Part shown: positions 10,200 to 22,205 of the stretch, one piece after another
Position numbering within the stretch: position 1 is the first letter of the stretch
Layout: each line of letters starts with the position of its first letter
Origin: Coriaria nepalensis
Taxonomy: Eukaryota; Streptophyta; Magnoliopsida; Cucurbitales; Coriariaceae
Length of the DNA stretch: 64,000 nt
Assembly (NCBI GenBank): GCA_027186245.1
Contig: CP114483.1
Span: 31,254,642 to 31,318,641 of the forward strand
Reading direction: 5' to 3'
The notes under the pieces: model-generated
The model's database searches: none
What the model saw: only the letters and a program-made list of their open reading frames with translations
Told to the model about the DNA's origin: nothing
Position numbers and translations under genes: made by a program

Positions 10200-11340
10200 C
10201 GATGGCCTAATCCTTTAACCCATAAATCCTAAGCTTTAAACCTTATCCTAAACTTTAAACCCTAAATCCTAAACTTTAAACCCTAAACCTTAAGCTTTAA
10301 ACCCTAAATCCTAATCCTTAAACCATAAACCTTAAACCATAAACATTAGATCTTAAGCCTTAAGACCCAAAACCAATAAACTTTAAACTCTAAACTCTAA
10401 ACCCTAAACCCTAAACTTTAAGTCTTAAATCTGGAACCCTAAACATTAGATCTTAAGCCTTAAGACCTTAAACTTTTACACCTTAAACCCTAAACCCTAA
10501 ACCCTAAAACCTAGACCCTAAACCTTAAATTTTAAACCCTAAACTTTAAGCCCTAAACCTCTAACCTTAAACATTAGATCTTAAGCCTTAAGACCTAAAA
10601 CCTTTAAACCTTAAACCCTAACCCAGTAAAATTTAAACCCTTAACCTTAAACCCTAAACCTTAAGCCCTAAACCTTGAACCCTAAACATTATATCTTAAC
10701 CCTTAAGACCTAATACTTTTAAACCTTAAACCCTAAACCCTAAGCCTTAAGCTCTAAACCTTGAACCCTAAACATTAGATCTTTAGCCTTAAGACCTAAA
10801 ACCTTTAAACCTTAAATGCTAAACCCTTAAATTTTAAACCCTAAATCTTAAACTTTAAACCCTAAACCATAAACCTTAAACTGTAAACTTTAAACCCTAA
10901 ACCTTAAATTTTAAACCCTAAACGTTAAGCCTTAAACCTTGAACCCTAAACATTAGATCTTAAGCCTTATGACCTAAAACCTTTAAACCTTAAATCGTAA
11001 ACCCTTAAACTTTAAACCTTAAACCCAAAACCTTAAACTTTAAACCCTAAACCTTAAGCCCTAAACCTTAAACCCTAATCCCTAAACCTCAAACCATAAA
11101 CCATAAACCATAAACCATAAACCATAAACCATAAACCATAAACCATAAACCATAAACCATAAACCATAAACCATAAACCATAAACCATAAACCATAAACC
11201 ATAAACCATAAACCATAAACCATAAACCATAAACCATAAACCATAAACCATGAACCATAAACCATAAACCATAAACCTTAAACCCTAAACATTAGATCTT
11301 AAGCCTTGAGACCTTAAACCTGTAAACCTTAAACCCTAAT
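10200..11340. repeat. interstitial telomere-like repeat block
   Basis: Over 1.1 kb of degenerate CCCTAAA-type heptamers, the plant telomere repeat read on its C-rich strand, with many CCTTAAA, CTTTAAA and CCATAAA variants. A higher-order word containing ATTAGATCTTAAGCC punctuates the block at about 10345, 10445, 10572, 10774, 10952 and 11290, plus an altered form at 10688. It lies between the convergent Ulp1-like and transposase remnants. Confidence 0.9.
11091..11272. repeat. (AAACCAT)26 homogeneous variant-telomere array
   Basis: Twenty-six head-to-tail copies of AAACCAT (TTTATGG on the other strand), broken only by one A-to-G change at about 11252. It is one base away from the telomere unit AAACCCT. 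Its purity contrasts with the heavily mutated heptamers on both sides. The long open frame on the minus strand is only a translation of the repeat. Confidence 0.97.
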
Positions 11341-11489
11341 GAATCATACAAAACAAAATGAATCAAACTCATAGAAGACAAAAGTGAATCAAAGTCATAG
11401 AATATAAAAGTGAATCATAGTCATATAATACAAAACTAATAGAAAACCCACATGAAGATATATAGTATATTACATGAATGGTAAGATAA

Positions 11490-12625
11490 TTACATCAATT
11501 CAGCTGACTCGTAATTAGGAGGAAGTAGAGTTGCCATTGGGTTACGACATGTGCTCTTATAATGTCCAACACTGCCACACTTACTACACTTATGTCTCTT
11601 TCATGGTTGTTCCCCTCTTTAATGTATACGTCTTTTCTTATGTCTTCCACTTTGTTTACGCATTACGGGAGCTAAAATCACAAGCGACCTGAGAGATTAT
11701 GGAAATTCCCAATCATCGGTCGCTAGTCTAGGATAAATTGGTTCTTCATAAGCTCGCCTCCAATTTGAAGTCATGTAGTATTCTACACATAATGTGTGTG
11801 GTGCAATATTTTTGTAGCTCAAAGCTCATAAAGCATGGGCGCACGACAACTTATCTAATTGAAACACCCTACATGTGCAACTCTTATCCCTTAAATTCAC
11901 CAAACCATTAGTTGAAATACCAGTCTCCTCAAATGTATCTATGTTCACTCTATCAACGTTCAATGTTACTAACTCATTATGTCTTCTCTGTAGCGTTTTC
12001 TTTACTTCAGGAGTCAATGGTGTGCTTGTCTCGTTAGCTGCACTTCATCGATTATAGAACCAAGTAGTCATTATCTTCCTGATACTAAGATGTAAGGATA
12101 TAATTAGATAGTCACACACATCCTTTAACGAAGCATTAAGAGACTCTACAACATTATTAGTCAGTATGTCATACTGATCATCATTGAAATGAGATCTTGA
12201 CCAATTTTCAAAACCAACAGTCTCAAGGTATGTTACAACACCAGGTTGTTGCAGTTTTATCTCATTGACGTAAGTATCAAATTCGCAAACCTTATACGCT
12301 CTGGCCACCTTGTTGAATAGATCAAGAATCCTACCAAACTTTAATCTGGCCTTAATGTTTTGGTCGAGGTGTCATGTGCATGCACCATATTTCACATTTG
12401 GATAAATATCCCATATAGCATTATTAATACTTTTTGCTCGATCAGATAAGAAAACCAAATAAGTGGCATCAGGGATCAAACCCTTCAGTCTGCTCAAAAA
12501 CCAAAGTCCATGATGCATCATTCTCTTAATCAATTATAGCCCATGCTAATAGATATATGTGTTTGTTGCCATCTTAGGTCATTGCAGCAAAAAGAGTGCA
12601 TTTGTATTTGCACTTCAAAAACATA
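11490..12625 (-). pseudogene. MuDR-type (MULE) transposase, 3' part
   Basis: Minus-strand transposase remnant of a Mutator-like element. From N to C: about 12620-12540 resembles the FAAMT.DGN part of the DDE domain. About 12500-12420 reads like the LVFLSDRAKSINNAI motif. A long open piece follows (12308-12045, with NDQYDILTNNVVESLN). Then comes a SWIM zinc finger, CTCRVFQLDKLSCAHAL, at about 11890-11826. Near the C-terminus is a CCHC zinc knuckle (C-X2-C-X4-H-X4-C) at about 11590-11545, and a stop at 11490-11492. Frameshifts and a stop (about 12370) separate the pieces. The N-terminal half is missing because copia sequence begins at about 12630. It converges with the Ulp1-like gene, an arrangement known for Kaonashi MULEs. 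Confidence 0.85.
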
Positions 12626-13750
12626 ATATTTATTTCTTTATTTATTTGTATTTTTGCAAAGGTTGTAAATTTTAGAAATACCCAAAATTACCCGATCCGT
12701 TATATCGATTTATTTATGTTGATTTATTTGGTTGATAACATATTCATGCATGAGTCGATTACATGTCATACATAAATATCCACACAGTTTTATTTTAAAT
12801 TATACATTTCATGAGTAGAAACATGATTTATTAGGATTGTCCTATATGTTTATGTGATTCATTTGGCAAAATTAATTACATAAATAGATTAAGTTTAAAG
12901 GGTTAAACTTGATAGTCACACCTAATAAAGTCAAACATTTAAGTTAGGTCTTTAAATGAGCAACTTTGTTAAAAGGAGTTTTATTAAAGTCTTATGAATG
13001 TAATTAGGCTATTACTTATAAATTAGGTTCATATTAAGAGATGAAATAAAAGTTTTTTGAACCTAAGCGCAATAAGATTGGTATTTATTAATAGGATTAT
13101 ATTCATTAGTTAGCTAACTAGTAATTAATTTAGAATTAATTAATTAGTTCAATTTGGAAATATAGGATATTTTATGAAAACATATGTTTTAAAATAGTAA
13201 GTGAGAGAAGGTTGAGATGACAATATAACTTATGGTCTCCATTATTAGTACAACACCATGACATATAGAAAGGGCCTTAAGACGACTTTGTTTTCGTTCT
13301 CCTAATGAAGGTTTCAGACCATATCAATACCAAGGCTGTCTTCGTAAGAAGATAGGGAAAAGTGATGTATTACGAACTTGACCGACTAAGGCAGCAACTT
13401 TCGAGTTAAGTCATGGATTCTAAAATAATTGGTTACACTCACAAAAATATAATTAAGCTTTAAGCGGTTAGTTGTGTCTTGATCAAATAAACAGTAATTT
13501 ATGAGTAAATGGATAATATGAGATATCTTAAGTTTTACTTGTAGGTTTGGAAATGTCTCAAAATTAATTTGAAATTAATATTACGGACCCTAAAGCAGCA
13601 TTTTAATTGTTGAGTTAATTTATCGTGGTTTAGTAATAAATAATTTTATCTGTTTGTTGCATTCATGCATCATGTTTACTATTCTGAAACTTTGACATTT
13701 ATTTCAATTATAATGAATCATGAATGTTTTATTTAATTTTAGCAATCATT

Positions 13751-14580
13751 ATATCTTCAATTAATAATCTTGTTACTGCTTTACTCAATGAATACAAATT
13801 AATTGGTGACAGTTTTATGAGATGGAAATTAAAGTTAAATATGGTATTAATATGTGAGAACCATAAATTTGTCTTGACCAAGGAATGTCCTTAAGAGCTA
13901 GCTGCTACTACTGTTCGTAATGTACGCAAAAAGTGTTACCATTGGATTCAATCCAACAACAAGGCCAAATGCTACATGTTGATGAGCATGAGTGATATTC
14001 TTAGGAAGAAACATGAAGATGTGGGGGCTACATATGAGATATTGGAGTCTCTCCAAGTGTTATTTAGGTAGCAATCCGACCAGATTCTTCATGAGGCTAC
14101 TAGAATCTACATGAACGTCAATATGAAGAAAATAGTTTCTATCAAAGATCATGTTTTGAACATGAGGCAGAAGTACATGGGGCTACCATTGATGAGCGCA
14201 CTCAAGTTAGCATCACACTTTAGTCACTATCACCGGCTTTTGTCGCATTCACCATTAACTATGTTATGAGCAAGCTTCAATATAAAATGACTCGTGTTGA
14301 ATGAATTTCAGACTTTTGAGACCCTTAATAAGGCTAGGTCCAAAGAGGGTGAAGCAAATATTGCTGAATAAAAGCCGTCTTCCTCTTATGTTAAGAACAA
14401 TAAGAGAAAGAACACCAATGGTAAGGATAAAAAGGGAAAGAAAACCAATAAGTCACTTAAAGGCAAGGAGAACAAGAAGAATGACAACTCCAAGAAAAAG
14501 GAACCTAAGAAAAAATGTTTCCACTACGAAGTTGATGGCAATTGGAAGAGAACTGTAACAAGTATCTCTCCGAGCTAAAA
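13751..14580 (+). pseudogene. copia gag, decayed
   Basis: Homologous to gag at 60985-61800. The expected start codon ATG (60985 in the sister copy) is ATA here at 13751. Motifs such as ALLNEYK, FMRWKLKLNMVL and CYMLMSMSDILRKKHED are recognisable in changing frames with internal stops. The C-terminal basic segment and the remains of the CCHC knuckle (about 14510-14560) follow; the knuckle has lost its Cys pattern. Confidence 0.8.
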
Positions 14581-17500
14581 GAGAAAAAGAAAGGCAAATT
14601 TGATTTACTTGTTTTAAAAGTATGTTTAGTGGAAGATGATTTGTCATCTTGGATAGTAGATTTGGGAGCCACTAATCATGTTTGTTCTTCTTTACAAATA
14701 CTTGGTTCTTCGAGGGAGCTTTCTATTAGGGAGGTGACGATGAGAGTTGGTAGTTGTGCAATCATTTCAGCCAAAGCAGTAGGAGCAGTTCGTTTAGTTT
14801 TTAGTAATAATTATCTTATTTTGGACAATGTTTGTTTTACTCTGGAATTTTGCAGAAATTTAATTTCTTTTATCCATGTTCCATGAACAAGATTTCGATA
14901 TTTATTTTATTAATAATGAGATTATTATTTCTAAGAAAGGTTATGATTTTTTCATGCAAAACAAACTAACATACTCTATCTACTTAAACCAAATGAACGA
15001 TTGTTAAATAATTTAAAATTATTTAAAGTAGCAAATCCTAAATCTAAAAAATGGCAAAAGGACTCTCAAAGTGATGATACGTATCTTTGTAATCTTAGGT
15101 TAGAACATATCAATCTTGATAGAATAAACATATTAGTAAGGGATGGTCTCTTAAGAGAGCTAATTGTTGGAACTCTTCCAGTTTGTGAATCTTGTCTAGA
15201 AAGAAAAATAACTAAGAGACCTTTCTCTTCAAAGAGCTAAATAGCCAAAGAACCACTTCAATTAGTACATAGCGACGTCTGCAGTCCTATATATGTACAA
15301 GTAATAGGAATTATGAATAATTCATCACCTTCATTAATGATTATTCAAGATACAAATACATATACCTAATGCAAAGAAAATCTGAAAATTTTGGAGAAGA
15401 AGCTTAAAAGCAATTAGAAAAATCACTTAAAATACTTCGATTAGGTTGAAGAGGTGAATACCTTGATTTTGAGTTCAAGGATCATTTGCTGGAGCATCAT
15501 ATTTTATCCCAACTCACATCACCAAGAACACCACAACAGAATGATGTTGCACAAAGAAGAAACATAACCTTATTGGATATAGTTAGGTCAATGTTAACTT
15601 ACTCATCCCTACCATTCATATTCTAGGGATATGCACTTCAAACAACGGCATACATTTTGAATGCAGTTTCATCTAAGTCTGTACAAAAGACAGCTTTAGA
15701 GTTGTGAGATGGCACTAATCCTAGTTTACACAATTTTCACATATAAGGGTGTCCAGCACATGTGCTGAAATCTAAGACTGGGAAATTGGACTCACGATTT
15801 GAAATTTGCATATTTGTCGACTATGCTCCAAACATAAAGGGAGGTTACTTTTATAGTCCTAGTGAGACAAATGTGTTTATATCGACCAATATAACTTTTC
15901 TCAAACATGACTATATGAGAAACTACCAACCTCGTAGTAAGGTAGTACTAGAGGAATTGAATTCTGACCAGATCAGACCATCTCAATCACTTTCTAATAA
16001 ATGACAACATGAAGAGACCACTGATCTTAGTAATAACACCCACATATCTTGTCAGAGTGGGAGGATAGTGAGATAACCCATTCGTTATGAACATGAGGCA
16101 CATGTTTTAGTGTCAGACACAAACCATGATGATCCATCAACCCTTAAGGAGGTAATGAATGATTCTGACAAGGATAAATGGCAAGATCTGATTAACCAAT
16201 AAATGGAATCTATATATTCCAACTTTGTATGGGAACTTATTGATCCACCTACAGATGTCAGGTCTATTGGATGTAAATGGATCTTCAAAAAGAAAAGAGG
16301 CGTAGATGGGAAAATAGAGACTTTCACGGCACGAGTTGTAGTAAAGGGTTATACCTAAAGGGAATGAGTCGATTATGAAGACACTTTCTCTCCCGTTGCC
16401 ATGCTAAAGTCTATACGCATTCTTTTATTTATAACCGCTAGTTTAGACTATGAGATATGACAAATAGATGTCAAGATGGCTTTTCTAAATGGCTATCTTA
16501 AAGACAACATTTATATGATACAAGCAGAAGGTTTTGTGCAAAATGGCAAGAACAAAAGTTTTGCAAGTTGCTTAGATCAATTTATTGATTGAAGTAAGCT
16601 TCTAGGTCTTAGAACCTAAAGTTTGATGAGACTATCAAGACGTATGGCTTCGAATAAAATATTGACGAACCATGTGTCTATAAACACATCAAATATAAGA
16701 AGGTGGTCTTCTTAGTTCTTTATGAAGATGATATTTTACTCATTGGGCATGATCTAGAGATATTGTCAAACATGAAGAAATTTCTAGCCAAGTAATTCCA
16801 AATGAAAGATTTAGGAGAAGCAAACTATGTTATAGGAATCCAAATCCTAAGGGATACGAAGAACAAGCTCTTGCAACTTTCTCAAGCCTTTTATATAGAT
16901 AAGGTGATGGCTAGATTCTCAATGAAAAATTCTAAGAATGGTCAATTACCGACCTAGCATGAAGTGGTTCTTTTTAAAGAGTAGCGTCCAAATATACCTT
17001 AGAAAGAACAAGAGATGATGTTGTGTACCCTATGCCTCAGCTATTGGCAATCTTATGTATGTCATGTTGTGTACAAGACCTAACATTTACTATGCAGTAA
17101 GGATAGTCAGTCGTTATCAATCGTATCCTGGTTTAGAACACTAGATAGCAGTAACATTCTCAAGTATCTTCAGAGAATGAGAGATTATATGCTTCTTTGT
17201 TAAGGTGGAGACTTAAACCCCATTGGATACATTGATTCTGACTTTAAATCATATAGAGATAGTCGAAAGTCGACTTTTGGATTTAGTGTTCACCCTTAGT
17301 GGAGGACCTATAGTTTAGAGAAGTATCAATCAATCCACTATTGCTGATTCTCCCATGGAAGGGGAATATTTAGTGGCTTGTGAAGCAGTGAAAGAGGTGG
17401 TTTAGTTTAGGTAGTTCTATACTGATGTGAAAATTGTTCCAAATATGGATAAGCCACTAATATTGTACTGTGACAACAGTGGGGAAGTGGCTATTTCAAA

Positions 17501-17700
17501 GGAACTGAGGAGTCACAAGAGGGGCAAGCACATAGAGAGGAAATATTATCTAATTAGAGAGATACTACATTGAGGTGATGTGATAGTTATGAAGATAGAG
17601 TTGGAACAGAACCTTATAGATCTACTTAACAAGATACTTCAAATGAAGTCTTGTAAGAATCATGTACGTAATTTAAAGAGAATGGAAATGTCTCATTTGC
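14540..17700 (+). pseudogene. copia pol (protease-integrase-RT-RNase H), decayed
   Basis: Pieces in order: aspartic protease around DLGATNHVC (about 14660; the usual DSGA reads DLGA); pre-integrase domain LRLEHINLDRINILV (about 15095); integrase with LVHSDVCSP (about 15262) but a damaged second half; reverse transcriptase from about 16130 with SIGCKWIFKKKRG and QIDVKMAFLNGYL, and a degenerate polymerase site near 16720; RNase H around 17330-17560 with LYCDNSGEVA. Stops and frameshifts occur throughout. The order protease-integrase-RT-RNase H defines the Ty1/copia superfamily. Confidence 0.85.
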
Positions 17701-17720
17701 TTTAAGGGCAAGTGGGAGAT

Positions 17721-19389
17721 TGTTGGGAATAGTGCCTTAAAAGGATATAATAAGTACACTTTTATGAAATTAATAAAAATGACATTTTTTCTATATAATT
17801 GTTTAAATGTGTTAGTATTGAATAATGTGTATAAATATCAAAAAAAATTCAAATTCATTTATGTAACTTTGATCTTGTATTAGTACGAGTGGAGTAAGAT
17901 TATAGATAATAAATTAAATTATCTGTAACATATTAATCTATGAAATCTTTAATTAGTGGTTGCTAGTATGGTCCACTAGCATTATGAATGTAAGTGATCT
18001 AAATCTGGATCACCAATGTAGATAGACATCTTAGTGGAGGTGCTTTATATATATAGATTATATAGAACTAGACCTGATTGAAGTAATACTTTATCAACAT
18101 ACTGTTTGTCATAAATAAATTTTATTCATATCAATAGATGATCGTATACAGATAAATCTGAATCATGAGTAGTCATGAACTCTTGTTTATGTCAACAAAA
18201 TATTTTGATTCACTCGTCACGATTTGTTTGTAAAACTGGCTAAAGACTTTTATTTTGGAGGTTCATTAGGATAAATGGCTGGGAATATGATTTATAAATA
18301 TAGAATCCAAACCTTCATAGAAAATTGTATATTGGTTCTCTTGAGGTCTAATTTTAGAACTAAATCATTTTTAACTCAAATTTATAATTAAGTTATAAAT
18401 TGACCGTTCACTAATAAATTAATGGTACTTAAGGATAAATGGATAATGGGAGGGGTAAAAGGGTAATTTTGACCAGCTCTAATTATGAATCAATTATTGG
18501 AGGATTGAATTGCATGTAATGATAATATCAATTTACTACTAGAGATTGCTCAACAATTTGTTCTATAATTGCAAGAGTGTAATCCTATATTTTTAGTGGG
18601 ATAATATTAGATTTAATATATGAGATTTATTAGATTAAAGAGTTTAATTAATAATCTAATTTATTGGAACTTGGAATTATATGTCCAAGGTCCCTAGGTC
18701 GCTTTGTAAAATACTGTATAGGGTAAGAGTGACGAAGGTAAAGAATATAAGATAACTGATATTAATTAGTTAATGAATTGAATTTCCAAATTCACTTTAA
18801 AACATTAACAATATATTTAATTTTGAATTAAATATGTTATCTAATATTAAGTTGTTATGAGATATCAATTTAATATTAATATTAGGTAAGTCAAATTTAA
18901 ATTAGTTTGAGAATCTAATTTAAAATTCAAATAAGATATGATTTGATTTAATAGATAAGACTCTATTTTAAATTAGATTTGAATTATATTTGAAAAGATT
19001 TGACCTAATCAAATATGTCACTAAAAGATATGATTTTTTTATCATTTAATATTATGATTGAACTATTAATTCAATTAATTTAAAGTGTTTAAATTAAAAA
19101 TAATATTTAATAGAAAATCTAATAGAATTCTATAAATACATCATATTCTAAATTATTTGGCATCTCTACGTGCCCACACACATTCTAGTGTATTGAGAAT
19201 TGACTTTTATGATCATGGTATGAGTCATAATGGTCGACTAGCATAGACGATGGTATGATTTCTTCACTTAGTGGTTAAGATTAATTTATATGTATATAAA
19301 TTATCGCTAAAAAAATTTTAGAAAATTTTTGTTATATACTCGGACCAACAATCGCTTCCACTTCGAATTTTTAAACCTGATTTTCAACA
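17721..19389 (+). repeat. 3' LTR of copia element 1
   Basis: Begins TGTTGGGAATAGTGCC directly after the purine tract and ends at CA (19388-19389), about 1669 bp. It aligns by eye along its length with 57117-58879, the 5' LTR of the sister element. The shared end carries the word CAATCGCTTCC. DUF1985-like sequence begins within about 100 bp after it. Confidence 0.85.
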
Positions 19390-20780
19390 ATAGGTGCCTC
19401 CAATATTCTACTAGGTTAGCTGCAGTTTTTCTAATTCTTCAGGTTGATTATAAAAAGGAAGGGGTGTTATAGCTTTACATTAATGAGCAACCTCTATATT
19501 TCTCCCACGAGAGTTTGCTCTGATTACCGGCCTAAAATATGGAAAACTACCGAATGACATCCTTCTTGAAATTAAGTGGACTAAAGTTATGAGAAAGAAA
19601 TATTTCTCTGGTAAAGGAAGAAAAGTTACTTATGGAGAGTTATGTGAGGTGCTTGATGGTCTATGCTACAAGAGAGCGAATTTTATAGATGGTGCTTTTC
19701 ATGATGAAATGGACGTTATGAAGTTGTCCATTGTATACTTCTTGGAGACCGTCCTCTTGCGTAAAGAGAACAACAACAACATTGAGACTGAGCATCTATC
19801 AATATCTTAGATCTTGATTACTTCAACAATCACCCTTGGGTTAGTTTAGTCTATGGAAGAACAATTCAATCCTTCAAGAAGAACGACCTTAAGATGAAAG
19901 TCGGAACTGCAAGTATAAGAAAAGGAAAACATACTTATTATGTCAACAGATTTCCATTAGCTATCCAGGTAAACTAATTATTTATTCTCAGTTAGTGTTT
20001 ATTAATTTCCTAACAATTCTAATAGCTCTATGTTAATGGTACTTTACAGGTATGGGTTATCGAGGCAATTCCTGCTCTAGGAAGGATATTTGGGAAGTGT
20101 TTTGTAACTACAAGAATGTCTCGCATACTAAATTGGGCAATGAATCACGTCCATTCCATATAAACCAAATGGCATCATTTCATAAATTCAACGACGCTCT
20201 CAATGATCCAATAGTTAGTTTTGATCTCAAAATTTTTTTTTTCCTTTTTTACTCTAATCGGTAACAAAAGAGCCATCGAGATCAAAAGACTAGTTGAAAA
20301 TAATGGGTCAATGATAACTTGATCGTGTTGATGAAGCGGGTCTTTCACTGACCCATTGTTCTCAACGAGTCTCTTACTCTTAGTATTTCACTAATAAATA
20401 AATCCCAATCTAACATCAATTTTATGATACAGGTAAATGTTCATACATATTTAGGACCTTCAATTGAAGAAAATGCTGAGGGCTATATGTCAAAGAAGGA
20501 ATACATTGAGCAGCCGATCGCTCAACAACAAGAAGATAGTGACCATGTTAATATCCATAATATAAATCCATATAGTCAGGAGCTCAAGAAATATCATACC
20601 CGATCCTTCTTATGTTCATTACTTCATTCTTAGCTTATAGGGGACGCTAGACGAGTTTCATAGATGATTAGAGTGGATGGAGCATACTCTTTTTAAGTTT
20701 GACGCATTTGATCAGAGATTGATGCGGCTTGAGCAAACTATTAATCAATTGAATCGTTTAACCCTTGAGGGGATGGAGTG
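19390..20780 (+). pseudogene. DUF1985-type transposon gene, fragment
   Basis: A second DUF1985/Ulp1-type gene relic. The open piece 19589-19810 contains DVMKLSIVYFLETVLL, a hallmark of DUF1985. After an intron-like gap, about 20050-20150 encodes VWVIEAIPALGRIFGKCF in a shifted frame, another conserved element of this family. Stops in the segment before 19589 and after 20640 show decay. No protease end was found here, so it is only the 5' half of such a gene. Confidence 0.7.
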
Positions 20781-21855
20781 AATGATGTACATGTAAATAT
20801 GCATAGTAACAATATTCATTTTCATTTTGATATGTATATTGAAAGGGATAATTGGATTAAATACTATATTGGATTAATTACTAATATGATTTTACACTAT
20901 AGTGGAAGATGATGATGGTCACAACTATAAAGAGGCAGAACTTGTGGGTGGGGTTTAATCCAAGGATCATGATAATGTTGAGTAGGAGGTCAGGGTCTAA
21001 TTTAGGGATTATGAGGTTACTGTTAGACTTGGTAAGCATTATTCATAGTACCATTCAGCTATAATAGATAAAATACTAGTATATTTTATTTCTTAGATCA
21101 TCTAGTCCCTAGTATAGTGGATAAAAATCTTTTAATAGTTAGCGAGGATCAATTAACTTTTATTTTTATATTTTTAACCACACTTTAATTATTATTTTAA
21201 AATATTAAATAAATGGTTAGCGGTGGTAGGCAGTACAATGGGTTGGGCGGCGGTTGGTGGCGACGAACTGGGCAGTGGCAGTCAACAGTCGATGGAAGTC
21301 AGAAGTTGACAGTGGTCGAGGGGGCAATAGGAGTGGGATTTGCCCGTGGTCGGTAGCGAAGTGGTTGGTAGAGATAAAACTTTTATGAAAAAATATGAAA
21401 TTGATAATATATATATATATATATATAATTAAAATCTTCTTATTAAAAATATAAGAAGTAGTTAATTTTGGGGTCAAATTTTAAAATAGTTAATAGTCAC
21501 GTCTAAGGCACGTGATTGGCTCCGTCCATTTAAAAAAAAAATTGATTTGGGATGTTATTTGTACTTTTTAAAAGTTTTTAGGTGTAAGTTGTACATTCTA
21601 AATTTTCTAGTACTAATTTCCATTCTTAGAAGATAATGTATATAATAGTACTCTTATTGAATTATCAATATTATATTTTGATAATTCTATCATGAACTAT
21701 TTCGATCTTTAGGTCATAAACATTTTATGATTATCATTGTAGTTTAAGAGCATAATCTAAAGTTCTAGGACTTTATATAAATTAACTGTTTGCTCTATTC
21801 TCTATGAAAATGATTCTTTAACTAAAGTATATAACATATCGGGTCTAACCAAGTG
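20781..21855. other. AT-rich DNA, no gene seen
   Basis: No coding region is supported. The part at 20890-21050 may still be degenerate linker of the DUF1985-type gene. A short G-rich patch (21210-21360) and an AT dinucleotide run (about 21409-21427) are present. Confidence 0.5.
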
Positions 21856-22205
21856 GCTAGACAGACATATAACTTTCAATGATCTGCCTTATAAATCTAG
21901 TGAAATGTCTAGTGTACCCTAATAATATAAATTTGTAGTAGAAAATCCTAGTGATGGTCTGGTCATGGATAATGATCCTACGACTTTTTACATAATTATG
22001 AATAATCCAGATTCTTAGAAATAGCTTTAGGCCATGAAATTGGAAGTATATTCCAAATATGGTACTTGGTGGATGGATCACAATGAATAGTTCCAATAGG
22101 CTACAGATGAATCTTTAAGAGAAAGATCGGGGCAGATGGGAAGTTGAGAGATATATAAGGCCCGACTCGACTCGTGGCCAAGGGTTACAGACAAAAAGTG
22201 TATAA
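21856..22205 (+). pseudogene. copia reverse transcriptase scrap
   Basis: Frame-shifted remnant of the start of a copia reverse transcriptase. Near 22030 it reads AMKLEVYSKYGTWW, comparable to the usual EMESMYSNQVWELV. Near 22115-22190 it reads as a degenerate KIGADGK followed by LVAKGYRQK. No other part of this element, nor an LTR, could be assigned with confidence. Confidence 0.65.

Larger units (their letters stand above)
12628..19389 (+). mobile_element. Ty1/copia element 1, 5'-truncated
   Basis: Same family as the element at 57117-63195. From about 12630 it aligns by eye with 59850 onward of that element, so it lacks the 5' LTR, primer site and about 1 kb of leader. It carries decayed gag and pol, a purine tract (GGGCAAGTGGGAGA, 17706-17719) and a full 3' LTR. 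Numerous stops and frameshifts show that it is old. No target-site duplication can be tested because the 5' end is gone. Confidence 0.85.

Noticed and set aside
11075..11272. Minus-strand repetitive 65-residue frame (MVYGLWF units)
   Set aside because: Only a translation of the pure heptamer array; 7-bp units give a 7-residue period with no start context.
10200..11340. Candidate chromosome end or true telomere
   Set aside because: Heptamers are degenerate, flanked by transposon genes on both sides, and far from the window ends; interstitial repeat fits better.
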